DNA of 64,000 nucleotides from Pectobacterium zantedeschiae (lineage in GTDB: Bacteria; Pseudomonadota; Gammaproteobacteria; Enterobacterales; Enterobacteriaceae), in contig NZ_NWTM01000001.1 of the NCBI RefSeq assembly GCF_004137795.1, forward strand, positions 372,001 to 436,000, given 5' to 3'. The notes beneath the pieces were generated by a model. The model was not told the origin of the DNA, ran no database searches, and saw nothing but the letters and a program-made list of their open reading frames with translations. The position numbers and the translations under genes were made by a program. Position 1 is the first letter of the stretch. Each line of letters opens with the position of its first letter. Of this stretch, positions 37,539 through 46,015 are shown one piece after another.

Positions 37539-38495
37539 GTGAGTCAGTTTGATGCGATTTTTGTCGGATTAACCATTCTGGATATTGCCGGTCGACCCGT
37601 CACCGGCTTACCTGAAGGGGGCGGTGTACAATTTATTGACGAGATCCGTCTTAATCCTGCTGGTACGGCTAGCGGGGCAGCGATGAATGCAGCTAAACTT
37701 GGCATCAGCACGGCGACGGTGGCCTGTCTCGGCGAGGATGAAAAGGCAGATTTTATTCTGGCGGCCTATCACAAACTAGGCATTGACTGTTCGCTGGTGC
37801 AGCGCACGACAGCGGTATCGACGTCAGCGACAATTTTGGCTATTCGCCCGGACGGTGAACGCCCAGCGCTGCATTATCGTGGTGCGTCAGATCACTTGTT
37901 CATTGACGAGCAAAATTTTGACGCCGTGTGCAACGCGCGTTTCTTACACCACGGCGGTACGGGTTTACTGGCGAAAATGGATCAGGGGCAGAGCGCACGT
38001 CTGCTTCGACACGCTAAAAAGAAGGGGCTGACGACCAGCTTCGATCTGATTGCGCCGAATGCGGAAACATTGTCACTGCTGACGCCACTGCTACCGGACG
38101 TCGACTACTTTATGCCCTCGTTGGAAGAGGCGGCGTTTATTTCCGGCCAGACGATACCGGCCGAGATCGCAGCTTTCTTTCTCGATCGTGGCGTCGGCAC
38201 CTGTATTTTCAAAGCGGGAGCGGCAGGCTCTTACGTGTTTGGTCCGGGGGTCTCATTGCGTATTCCCGCCTATCGCGTGACGGTATCAGATACGACGGGC
38301 TGCGGTGACAGCTACTGTGGCGGCTTTATTGCTGGTCTGGCAAAAGGTTGGGAAGTGGAACAAGCCTGTCAGCTCGGCTCGGCCGTTTCAGGGTTGGTTG
38401 CCACAGGACTAGGTTCTGACGTGGGGGTGATTGACTGGGAACACACGCTGAAGTTTATGGCAGAAACCCCGACCTATTATACTCGTCATACTTAA
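37539..38495 (+). CDS. PfkB/ribokinase-family sugar kinase
   Basis: A 318-residue PfkB kinase with an N-terminal glycine-rich segment (NPAGTASGAAMNAAKLG) and the anion-hole/catalytic motif DTTGCGDSYCGG, where the usual GAGD is GCGD. It begins with GTG at 37539 after AAGGAG; an in-frame GTG at 37533 overlaps that site. The gene is the last of the ABC operon and probably phosphorylates the imported sugar or nucleoside-like compound. Its final six codons and stop lie within an ERIC element, so the original C-terminus has probably been replaced. Confidence 0.88.
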   Translation: MSQFDAIFVGLTILDIAGRPVTGLPEGGGVQFIDEIRLNPAGTASGAAMNAAKLGISTATVACLGEDEKADFILAAYHKLGIDCSLVQRTTAVSTSATILAIRPDGERPALHYRGASDHLFIDEQNFDAVCNARFLHHGGTGLLAKMDQGQSARLLRHAKKKGLTTSFDLIAPNAETLSLLTPLLPDVDYFMPSLEEAAFISGQTIPAEIAAFFLDRGVGTCIFKAGAAGSYVFGPGVSLRIPAYRVTVSDTTGCGDSYCGGFIAGLAKGWEVEQACQLGSAVSGLVATGLGSDVGVIDWEHTLKFMAETPTYYTRHT

Positions 38496-38603
38496 AGCTG
38501 CATGTGCGCTGGCTGCGTTCGGTCACCCGAATCACTTACCTGAGTAAGCTCGTTGGGACTCCTTCTCTTGCCGCCTTCCTGCAACTCGAATTATTTAGAG
38601 TAA
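38478..38603. repeat. ERIC element overlapping the PfkB stop codon
   Basis: About 126 bases, the usual ERIC length (~127). The centre TCACTTACCTGAGTAAGCTC with flanking GGTCACCCGAA and GTTGGGACTCC matches the ERIC core. The ends are TATACTCGTCATACTT and GAATTATTTAGAGTA. Its left end supplies the last codons and the TAA of the PfkB kinase gene. Confidence 0.85.
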
Positions 38604-38618
38604 AGATCAGTGTTGCGT

Positions 38619-39647
38619 CTATTTCCATTCGTAAAGCAGCGGTTCACCGTGAATGAACCGTTGTAGATCGGTTGCGATCATGGCGGTGTGTTTCACCAAC
38701 GTTTCTCGCGTCGCGCCAGCAATATGCGGCGTGAGTACCACGTTATCAAATTCGGTAATGAACGGGTGATGACGCCAAAGTGGTTCGCTGTCGTAAACGT
38801 CAAGTGCAGCACCCGCCAGCGATCTTTCACGCAGTGCCGTGATCAGGTCGGCTTCGACAACGACGGCAGCACGAGAGGTATTGATAAGATAGGCGCCAGG
38901 GCGCATCGTCCTGAGCCTATCGAGGTTGACCAGCCCCTTGGTTTGCGGCGTGCTATTCAGGTGCAGGCTGACGAAGTCGGATTGCGGAAATAGCTCGTCC
39001 AGCGTGACTTTCCGCATGCCCGGCTCATCAATCTCTTCGGCCGCGACATAGGGATCGGCAATCAGCAATTGCATACCAAAGGCACGCGCCAGTTTCCCGA
39101 CGCGACGGCCAATACTGCCATAGCCGACGAGACCGAGCGTCTTATTACGTAGTTCGCCGCCTTTGAAAACCTCATAAGGACTGTGTTTGTCCACATCCCA
39201 CACCACATCCTGTCGCAATCCAGCCTGTGTCTGTAAAGCGGCGTCGGTATCGCGTGTGAACTCACCGCGCTTCAGTGCGCTGTGTGCCTGAGGGATGTGG
39301 CGGGTGACATTCAGCATCAGTGCCAGCGTCAACTCTGCTGCGGCATCAGCATTGCGTCCGGGCGTATACAGCACGGGGATACCCCGGCTGCGAGCGGCCT
39401 CAACATCGATGTTGACCGGGTTGGCACGAGTACAGGCAATAAGCCGCAGATGAGGGCAAGCCTCGATAACGCGGGCGGTAATATCATCATAGCTGGTGAT
39501 AATGACGTCGGCGTTATCCGCCAGTCGAATCAGCGCTGCTTCGCTGAGTTTTGGGTGACCGATGGCCCAGCCGTCTACCACCAATTCCCCGAGCGTCTGA
39601 AAGGCATCAAGGCTGCCGCCGTATTCGGCGGTAAATACAATCTTCAT
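38619..39647 (-). CDS. D-isomer-specific 2-hydroxyacid dehydrogenase
   Basis: A 342-residue NAD(P)-dependent dehydrogenase of the phosphoglycerate/2-hydroxyacid type. The nucleotide motif is GLVGYGSIGRRVG. The catalytic triad is present: Arg in NTSRAA, Glu 29 residues later in YDSEP, His in LTPHIAGAT. Substrate unknown. Its ATG overlaps the stop of the upstream FGGY kinase by four bases, so the two are co-translated, and it converges on the ABC-PfkB operon. Confidence 0.9.
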   Translation of the reverse strand: MKIVFTAEYGGSLDAFQTLGELVVDGWAIGHPKLSEAALIRLADNADVIITSYDDITARVIEACPHLRLIACTRANPVNIDVEAARSRGIPVLYTPGRNADAAAELTLALMLNVTRHIPQAHSALKRGEFTRDTDAALQTQAGLRQDVVWDVDKHSPYEVFKGGELRNKTLGLVGYGSIGRRVGKLARAFGMQLLIADPYVAAEEIDEPGMRKVTLDELFPQSDFVSLHLNSTPQTKGLVNLDRLRTMRPGAYLINTSRAAVVVEADLITALRERSLAGAALDVYDSEPLWRHHPFITEFDNVVLTPHIAGATRETLVKHTAMIATDLQRFIHGEPLLYEWK

Positions 39648-41191
39648 GAGGCAAGACTTTCCTGTGAGCTAGGAGCTGTGTGCGAACGCACCGCGTTGTG
39701 ACTGTCGAGTGCATTAAGCGCCTGAGCCCGTGCCTGCCAGAGCGGCTGTAGCTGGTCGCGCAGTTGGCGAAAAATCGGAAACAGTATCTGATACTGCTGA
39801 TGGGCGTCGGCATCGGGGAGAAACGTTGAGGCCTGTGCATTGGCGGAAGGAACCATGTTGGCACTTTCGCCGATGGACAGGGCTGCAAGACGCGCAGCGC
39901 CGCATGCGCTCAACTCTTTGACTGAGCTGGCGATCACTCGTCGTCCGGTACAGTCTGCAATGATCTGTAGCCAGATCGCCGAAGCGGCACCTCCACCGGC
40001 GATATAGAGATCGCTGTGCGCAGGGTAACCACTGAGCGAATCCGTAATCGCATAGGCCAGTCCCTCGAAGACTGCGCGGAGTAAATCGGTGTTGGTGGTG
40101 GACTGCCCGATACCAAAAAATCCCGCTCGCGCCCATGTGCTATAAAACGGCGCACGCTCGCCATTCAGGTAAGGCTGATAAAAAACACCGCCGCTGCCGG
40201 GTGGCACGTGGGAAATACGCGCCCCAATCGTCTGAAAGTCGACATCGTTGGCTAGGGTTCTTAACGCCCAATCGATGTTTGGCGTACCAGACTGCATGGC
40301 AAACAGGTTGAGATAATGTCCCGGCCAGGCGTGCGCGACAAAGCGGGTTTGCAGACTCACCTGGGTTAAGCCACGACACACAATCCCGGTACAGCAGGTA
40401 GTGCCGAGAATAGTAAAAATGTCGCCATCGTGAATGGCTCCGATGCCTAATGCGGCGGCAGACACATCCAACGCGCCTGCACAAACGGGGATGCCAGCGG
40501 GTAAACCTGTCAATGCAGCCACGGTGTCGCTAAGCGTTCCGGCAATGTCATCGGGATAAAGTAATGTCGGGAAAAGTGGCCTAATCGCGTGTAAATCCAG
40601 CTTGTCTAACACGGTTTTTGACAGCGTCTCGCTGTGTAGATCCAGCAACGACGTACCCGCATCCGTCAATTCCAGATTGGCTTGTCCCGTTAGCCGAAAG
40701 CGTACCCAGTCTTTGGCAAAAAAGAAGTAATCGGCGTCGCTTAGCGCGTCGGGCTGGTGTTGTTGCAGCCAGCGTAACTGTTGCGCGCTGTTGCACGGAA
40801 GCAGGGGAGAACCGGTTTCAGGAAAAAGTGTCGCTTCCAGATTAGGGCGTTGTTTAAGCTGGTGAACTTGATCTGCCGTTCGGGTATCGCTCCAGAGGAT
40901 GGCCTGCCGTACGGGTTGCCCGTGGCGATCGCTTAGCCAGACACCTTCGCCCTGTCCGGCTAGTCCAATAGCGCGTACATGACCGTGATGCAACCGAAGT
41001 GAGGTTGCCAGTGTTTTCAAGGTTGAAAGCACCCCATCCCACACATGGGACATATTTTGCTCGGCGTAGCCGGGCTGCGGAGAGTAAGTAACGGTATTGG
41101 CTGACGCAATCTGAAGTTCGTTGAAATCGGCATCGAATAACACCGATTTGACCTTTGAGGTCCCGATATCAATGCCAATGTAGTAATCCAT
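39644..41191 (-). CDS. FGGY-family carbohydrate kinase
   Basis: A 515-residue kinase of the xylulokinase/glycerol kinase superfamily, with the phosphate motif IGIDIGTSKVKSVLFD at the N-terminus, FAKDWVRFRLTG in the middle and the ADP-binding YIAGGGAASAIWLQIIADCTG near residue 393. Similar to L-xylulose/erythritol kinases but not assignable to one. GAGG precedes the ATG. It is the first gene of a two-gene operon with the hydroxyacid dehydrogenase. Confidence 0.9.
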   Translation of the reverse strand: MDYYIGIDIGTSKVKSVLFDADFNELQIASANTVTYSPQPGYAEQNMSHVWDGVLSTLKTLATSLRLHHGHVRAIGLAGQGEGVWLSDRHGQPVRQAILWSDTRTADQVHQLKQRPNLEATLFPETGSPLLPCNSAQQLRWLQQHQPDALSDADYFFFAKDWVRFRLTGQANLELTDAGTSLLDLHSETLSKTVLDKLDLHAIRPLFPTLLYPDDIAGTLSDTVAALTGLPAGIPVCAGALDVSAAALGIGAIHDGDIFTILGTTCCTGIVCRGLTQVSLQTRFVAHAWPGHYLNLFAMQSGTPNIDWALRTLANDVDFQTIGARISHVPPGSGGVFYQPYLNGERAPFYSTWARAGFFGIGQSTTNTDLLRAVFEGLAYAITDSLSGYPAHSDLYIAGGGAASAIWLQIIADCTGRRVIASSVKELSACGAARLAALSIGESANMVPSANAQASTFLPDADAHQQYQILFPIFRQLRDQLQPLWQARAQALNALDSHNAVRSHTAPSSQESLAS

Positions 41192-41331
41192 CCACGCAGC
41201 CTCATAAAACCCGTATCAGCATCAGAGTAATGGAAAAATGGCGGTCGCTATATTCATAGAAGTGCAAAGCAAAGCATCAATGTTGGAATGGCGGAGCATG
41301 TTGAAGGGAGGGCGTGTGTAATGAATATGTA

Positions 41332-41350
41332 ATGGCGGAAAGGCCGCCAT
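41332..41350 (-). terminator. Hairpin after the ArsR gene
   Basis: Perfect stem ATGGCGG / CCGCCAT with a 5-base loop lies 14 bases beyond the ArsR stop. There is no T-run, so termination is uncertain. Confidence 0.35.
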
Positions 41351-41363
41351 TGACGGGATAACG

Positions 41364-41669
41364 TTACTCGACAGGTTGAGACAGAATCGCGTCGAGCAGG
41401 CCGGGGAAGCGCTGCTGCATTTCGCTGCGGCGCAGCCGATTGATGTGTGTGGTGCCGCTGTTGGTGGTATGCAGCAAACCCGAATCGCGTAAAACGCGAA
41501 AATGGTGCGACACGCTGGATTTCGGGCGACCGCCATCAAGTTCGCTACACGTTGCTTCTTCTTGTACGGATAAACAACGCACAATGTTTAAGCGTAACGG
41601 ATCGCTCAAGGCGTATAGGACGCGCTCAAGAGTAAATTCTTCAGGGGACGGGTGTTTAAAAGGTCTCAT
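41364..41669 (-). CDS. ArsR-family transcriptional regulator
   Basis: A 101-residue winged-helix repressor (RVLYALSDPLRLNIVRCL, then GRPKSSVSHHFRVLRDSGLL, a recognition helix). It lacks the classic CVC arsenic site; one Cys lies in CLSVQEEATCSEL. The start at 41669 is preferred because the alternative ATG at 41705 abuts the palindromic operator. It is divergent from the flavin oxidoreductase, its likely target, and lies upstream of, but 172 bases from, the FGGY kinase on the same strand. Confidence 0.87.
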   Translation of the reverse strand: MRPFKHPSPEEFTLERVLYALSDPLRLNIVRCLSVQEEATCSELDGGRPKSSVSHHFRVLRDSGLLHTTNSGTTHINRLRRSEMQQRFPGLLDAILSQPVE

Positions 41670-41707
41670 AGACGAATTATAGCGATAGGGTTGTCTAAAA
41701 TCCATTG

Positions 41708-41723
41708 TTCGATTAATATCGAA
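41708..41723. promoter_or_regulatory. Candidate ArsR operator
   Basis: Palindrome TTCGAT-TAAT-ATCGAA lies between the divergent ArsR and oxidoreductase genes, followed by another half site (TTATCGAA) at 41724-41731. AT-rich inverted repeats of this kind are typical ArsR-family operators. The regulator is inferred from position. Confidence 0.55.
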
Positions 41724-41756
41724 TTATCGAAATTAACAGATGAAATAGGAAATGTT

Positions 41757-42845
41757 ATGTCCGCACTATTCCAGCCCTTCAAACTGAAAGATATTACGCT
41801 ACGTAACCGCATTGCCGTTCCGCCGATGTGTACCTATTCCGCGACCGATGGTCTGATCAACGAATGGCATGAAGTGCATTATGCGTCGCTGGCGCGCGGT
41901 GGAGCAGGGTTAGTTATCGTTGAAGCGACGGCTGTCGCTCCCGAAGGTCGCATTTCTCCGCGCTGTACCGGAATTTGGAACGATGAGCAGGCGCAGGCGT
42001 TTGCCAAGGTCGCCAAATCTATTAAGGATGCGGGCTCTGTACCGGGTATTCAGATTGCGCACGCCGGACGTAAAGCCAGCGCCAATATTCCCTGGGAAGG
42101 CGATGACCATATCCCCGAAGGTGACTCGCGCGGTTGGCAGACGATTGCCCCTTCCGCAGTGCCTTTCGGTGCGAATTTGCCTAAACAGCCGCAGGAAATG
42201 ACGCTGGAAGATATCGCCCGCGTGCGTGATGACTTTGTCGCTGCCGCTCGTCGTGCGTTGGACGCTGGGTTTGAATGGCTGGAACTGCACTTTGCTCACG
42301 GCTATCTGGCACAGAGTTTCTTCTCCGTACACTCCAACAAACGTAACGATCAGTACGGCGGCAGTTTTGACAACCGTAGCCGTTTTCTGCTGGAAACGCT
42401 GGCTGCCGTTCGCGACGTCTGGCCACAACACTTGCCGTTGACTGCCCGTTTCGGCGTGATTGAATTTGACGGCCGCGATGAAGAAACGCTGCAAGAATCC
42501 ATCGAACTGACGCGCCGCTTCAAAGCCGCAGGGTTGGATATGCTGAGCGTTAGCATTGGTTTCTCTACGCCGGAAGCTAATATTCCGTGGGCTCCAGCCT
42601 TTATGGGACCGATTGCTCAACAGGTGCGTGAACAGGCCGATCTCCCTGTGTCTTCCGCGTGGGGCTTCGGGACGCCGGAATTGGCTGAGCAGGCCGTAGC
42701 ATCGGGTCAGTTGGATCTGGTGATGGTAGGGAAAGCACATTTGGCGAATCCGCACTGGAGCTATCAAGCTGCCCGCGAACTGGGTATTGAACGCGCTTCA
42801 TGGACGCTGCCAACACCATACGCCCACTGGCTGGAACGCTATTAA
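41757..42845 (+). CDS. NADH:flavin oxidoreductase (Old Yellow Enzyme, YqjM-like)
   Basis: A 362-residue FMN-dependent OYE of the YqjM class. It shows FKLKDITLRNRIAVPPMCTYS at the N-terminus (the Cys of the YqjM type), HAGRKASA, the FMN/substrate HFAHGYLAQSFFS motif and RYGGSFDNRSR-type segment (QYGGSFDNRSR here). Such enzymes reduce electrophilic alkenes with NAD(P)H. AGGA precedes ATG 41757; the longer frame upstream crosses the operator. Probably repressed by the divergent ArsR protein. Confidence 0.92.
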   Translation: MSALFQPFKLKDITLRNRIAVPPMCTYSATDGLINEWHEVHYASLARGGAGLVIVEATAVAPEGRISPRCTGIWNDEQAQAFAKVAKSIKDAGSVPGIQIAHAGRKASANIPWEGDDHIPEGDSRGWQTIAPSAVPFGANLPKQPQEMTLEDIARVRDDFVAAARRALDAGFEWLELHFAHGYLAQSFFSVHSNKRNDQYGGSFDNRSRFLLETLAAVRDVWPQHLPLTARFGVIEFDGRDEETLQESIELTRRFKAAGLDMLSVSIGFSTPEANIPWAPAFMGPIAQQVREQADLPVSSAWGFGTPELAEQAVASGQLDLVMVGKAHLANPHWSYQAARELGIERASWTLPTPYAHWLERY

Positions 42846-43202
42846 GTACGGCTAACGAAGTAGAGGCTATGTTGCTGGCTAATGCCGCCGACAAACCTAA
42901 CCTAAATCGTATTGTTCATGGTATTTCCCAGCATGACGTAAAAAATCATGCTGAGGTGAGCATGAACGCCGAGTGAGCGACAGGACGTCGCTGGCGGCTC
43001 GAAAAACGAGCATGGGCATCGAGGGAACCGCGTTAGCGGCATAATTCCCGTTAAAAGCCTGGGTTCTTAGGGCGCTGGCGACTGAGCGCCCTAAGTCGGG
43101 TGTTGCATCAATGCCACAGAAAAATTCTGCTGCCTATCACGCACGAAACCCTCTCGTTTTCTTGCATTGAAATGTGTTCTGCATAGGCCAGACTGCGTGT
43201 AG
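42846..43202. other. Intergenic region holding structured repeat copy B
   Basis: Non-coding stretch between convergent genes. Apart from the repeat at 42977-43104 it shows a CAGCATGA ... TCATGCTG hairpin near 42930-42953 that may act as a terminator for the oxidoreductase gene. No gene was seen. Confidence 0.45.
42977..43104 (+). repeat. Structured intergenic repeat, copy B
   Basis: Begins with GCGAC-AGGAC-GTCGC (42977-42991), has CCCGTTAAAAG near 43048 and ends with the perfect 11-base stem CTTAGGGCGCT / AGCGCCCTAAG around the loop GGCGACTG (43066-43095), followed by TCGGGTG. Both hairpins match copy A (20117-20280) in loop and layout, while the stems differ by paired substitutions. Confidence 0.65.
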
Positions 43203-44360
43203 TCAGCTTATGTTTCTCACATTTAGCGCCTGATACAGGTCATCAATCAAGTCCTGCGTATTTTCAATACCTACCGATAAACGCAACAACTGCGGCGTGA
43301 TCCCTTTTTGCAACCTCTTCTCCAGTGGTACGGAGGCGTGGGTCATGGAATAGGGCTGGCTAATCAGGCTTTCCACACCACCCAAACTTTCTGCCAGGGT
43401 GAATAAGCGCGTGCGTTTAATAACCTCACGGGCATAATTCTCATCGCCCTTCAACCGTACAGAGATCATGCCGCCAAAACTGCGCATCTGCTGCTGTGCT
43501 AATGCATACTGCGGATGGCTTGGTAACCCCGGATAGTAAACCTGCTCAACCTGCGGCTGGAGTTCTAGCCAGTGTGCTAACTCAAATGCGCTCTGGCTAT
43601 GGCGTTCAATCCGTAGCGCTAGCGTGCGGATACCGCGCAGCGTCAGGAAACTGCTAAATGGGTCGAGCACGCCGCCGATGGCATTTTGCAGATAGGCGAG
43701 TTGTGATGCGAGTTCACTGTTCTTGCCGACAACCGCTAGCCCGGCAATCACGTCTGAATGACCGTTCAGGTATTTGGTTGCTGAATGCACGACGATATCA
43801 AATCCGACATCCAGCGGGCGTTGAATTGCTGGTGAAGCGAAAGTGTTATCCGCCACGCTAATGAGCTGGTGTTTTTTGGCTAACGTAGCGATGGCGGCTA
43901 GATCGGCCAGTTTTAGTAATGGATTGGTCGGTGTTTCCACCCAGATCATTCTGGTCTGCGGCGTAATGGCATTTTCCAGTGCGGTAAGATCGGCGGGGTC
44001 AACGTAGGTCACTTGTAATCCAGCCGTGCGCTTGCGAACATTTTCCAACAGACGCCAAGTGCCGCCATAGAGATCGTCCACGGCCACGATATGGCTACCA
44101 TGATCGAGCAGTTCCAATAGTGTAGAGCTGGCTGCCAGGCCGGAGGCGAAAGCGAAGCCTCGGCTACCGCCTTCCAACTCGGCAATCGCTGCTTCTAGCG
44201 CATCACGCGTTGGGTTGCCGCTGCGTGAATATTCATAGCCAGTATGTTCACCCGGCGCGGGTTGGGCAAAGGTTGATGTTGCGTAAATCGCTGGCATGAC
44301 GGCACCGGTGCTGTCCGGGGTATAGCCTGCGTGAACGGTTTGGGTATCAAATTGAGGCAT
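43203..44360 (-). CDS. Cystathionine gamma-lyase/gamma-synthase family PLP enzyme
   Basis: A 385-residue Cys/Met-metabolism PLP enzyme with YEYSRSGNPTRDALE near the N-terminus, the PLP lysine in SATKYLNGHSD (about residue 198) and LAESLGGVESLISQP. Pairing with the adjacent cystathionine beta-synthase points to the lyase direction (cystathionine to cysteine, reverse transsulfuration). MetB or a homocysteine/methionine lyase cannot be excluded from sequence alone. It is 43 bases downstream of the CBS gene, same strand. Confidence 0.85.
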   Translation of the reverse strand: MPQFDTQTVHAGYTPDSTGAVMPAIYATSTFAQPAPGEHTGYEYSRSGNPTRDALEAAIAELEGGSRGFAFASGLAASSTLLELLDHGSHIVAVDDLYGGTWRLLENVRKRTAGLQVTYVDPADLTALENAITPQTRMIWVETPTNPLLKLADLAAIATLAKKHQLISVADNTFASPAIQRPLDVGFDIVVHSATKYLNGHSDVIAGLAVVGKNSELASQLAYLQNAIGGVLDPFSSFLTLRGIRTLALRIERHSQSAFELAHWLELQPQVEQVYYPGLPSHPQYALAQQQMRSFGGMISVRLKGDENYAREVIKRTRLFTLAESLGGVESLISQPYSMTHASVPLEKRLQKGITPQLLRLSVGIENTQDLIDDLYQALNVRNIS

Positions 44361-44403
44361 ATTTTACATCCTGAGTAATAAGAAAGGGGAGGTAAGCTGC
44401 GTA

Positions 44404-45771
44404 TCAGCGGAGTGTTTGCCGCCAGTGATTCAGCACATCCGTGCGTGTTATTAAACCGAGAAAACGATCGCCATCAAGAATCACAGCGACAAACCCCCGG
44501 TCAAAAATTGCCAGCAGCGCATGCGCTGAAGCCTCTTTTGGCAGCGTTTCAACCTGATCGGACATCGCCTCGCGAGCCGTTAGTGAAAAATGCTGGGTAT
44601 CGTTTTTTAAACTGTTGAGTAGATCCCACTCGTCAATAACGCCGACGACGCGATCGTTGTCCAATACGGGCAGTTGGGAGATGTCGTACAACCGCATACG
44701 GGCGTGTACTACGCTGAGTGTGTCATCAGGCGATACCGAAACCGTTGCCCCTTCATCGTGACGATAAGTAATGAGGTCGCGCAAGTCGCCATGTGGCGGG
44801 CGTGTAATGAGGCCTTTCTCGATCATCCAATAATCGTTAAACATCTTGGACAAGTATTTATTACCGCTGTCACACACGAAAGTGACGACTCGCTTGGGTT
44901 CAGTTTGTGCCCGACAGTAACGCAGGGCTGCAGCCAGTAACGTGCCGCTGGAAGATCCCGCCAGCACGCCTTCTGTGCGCAGTAGTTCGCGAGCGGTGTG
45001 AAAGGATTCGGCGTCATCAATCGCGTAGGCGTGGGTAACCTGAGTAAAATCAGCCAGTGCGGGTATAAAATCTTCGCCAATCCCCTCTACCAGCCAGCTT
45101 CCCGCCTCACCATATTCACCGTTCTGTAGATAGTCGGCCAGAATTGATCCGGCAGGATCGGCCAATATAAAGGCTGTTTGGGGGGATACGTCAGCAAAAT
45201 AGCGGGTTAACCCGCCTAGCGTGCCGCCGGAACCGACGCCGACGGCAACAGCGTCAATACGTTCTTCCATCTGTTGCCACAGTTCGGGGCCAGTTGTACT
45301 GTAGTGCGCCTCCAAATTAGCTGGATTATTAAACTGATCGATGTAGTACGCATCAGGCGTTTCTTCTGCCAGTCGACGGGCATAATCTTGATAGTAGTCA
45401 GGATGACCTTTGGCTACATCAGAGCGCGTGAGCCTAACTTCGGCGCCGAGTGCCCGCAGGTGAAAGATTTTCTCGCGGCTCATTTTGTCCGGCACGACCA
45501 GAATCAGGTGATAGCCTTTCAGCGCGGCGACCAACGCCAGTCCGAGTCCGGTATTGCCCGCGGTGGCTTCAACGATAGTGCCACCCGGTTTTAGCCAACC
45601 CTGACGCTCTGCGTTTTCAATCATGGATAGCGCTACACGATCTTTAATCGATCCGCCGGGATTCTGGTTTTCCAGTTTGACGAACAGTTGGCACGGACCG
45701 GTATCAAACTGGGTTAGCTCTAACAACGGCGTATGACCAATGAAGTCGAGAACGGATTTAGCGCGTTTCAT
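44404..45771 (-). CDS. Cystathionine beta-synthase with CBS domain pair
   Basis: A 455-residue fold-type II PLP enzyme. The PLP lysine is Lys43 in PGGSIKDR, with TAGNTGLGLA and GVGSGGTLGGL phosphate-binding segments. Residues about 330-455 are two CBS modules (ISQLPVLDNDRVVGVIDEWDL; FLGLITRTDVLNHW), which usually bind adenosyl ligands. It would condense serine (or O-acetylserine) with homocysteine. First gene of the pair with the gamma-lyase. Length and layout match bacterial CBS. Confidence 0.9.
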   Translation of the reverse strand: MKRAKSVLDFIGHTPLLELTQFDTGPCQLFVKLENQNPGGSIKDRVALSMIENAERQGWLKPGGTIVEATAGNTGLGLALVAALKGYHLILVVPDKMSREKIFHLRALGAEVRLTRSDVAKGHPDYYQDYARRLAEETPDAYYIDQFNNPANLEAHYSTTGPELWQQMEERIDAVAVGVGSGGTLGGLTRYFADVSPQTAFILADPAGSILADYLQNGEYGEAGSWLVEGIGEDFIPALADFTQVTHAYAIDDAESFHTARELLRTEGVLAGSSSGTLLAAALRYCRAQTEPKRVVTFVCDSGNKYLSKMFNDYWMIEKGLITRPPHGDLRDLITYRHDEGATVSVSPDDTLSVVHARMRLYDISQLPVLDNDRVVGVIDEWDLLNSLKNDTQHFSLTAREAMSDQVETLPKEASAHALLAIFDRGFVAVILDGDRFLGLITRTDVLNHWRQTLR

Positions 45772-45961
45772 AGCATTTCACTCTGTGGGAAAGGGGGGAT
45801 GCCACATAGTAGATCTGCTGCAAATCGAAAATGAACGAAGTAAATCACCAAAGAATATGCAATTAATTGATATAATATTCTGATTGGCCGTAAGGATGTG
45901 TAGAGGCGTAGCAGTGCGGGTGTATAGACTGCCGATATGGCGACTTACCCTGCTATTGACT

Positions 45962-45981
45962 GAGGCACCTTGCGGTGCCTC
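45962..45981 (-). terminator. Hairpin after the aminotransferase gene
   Basis: Perfect stem GAGGCACC / GGTGCCTC with a 4-base loop lies 35 bases beyond the stop of the aminotransferase-like gene. No long T-run follows on either strand, so it is a weak terminator candidate. Confidence 0.4.
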
Positions 45982-46015
45982 GGTTGACGTGAGTTGGAAA
46001 AATCTAAGGTGGGAC

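Noticed and set aside
37539-38495. GCGD in place of GAGD in the PfkB kinase as a sign of inactivation
   Set aside because: The catalytic Asp and the surrounding DTTG and glycine residues are retained; Ala-to-Cys at this place need not abolish activity.
41910-42767. Minus-strand open frame of 285 codons opposite the Old Yellow Enzyme gene
   Set aside because: The plus-strand gene is a clear full-length family member; the antisense frame has no recognisable motifs.
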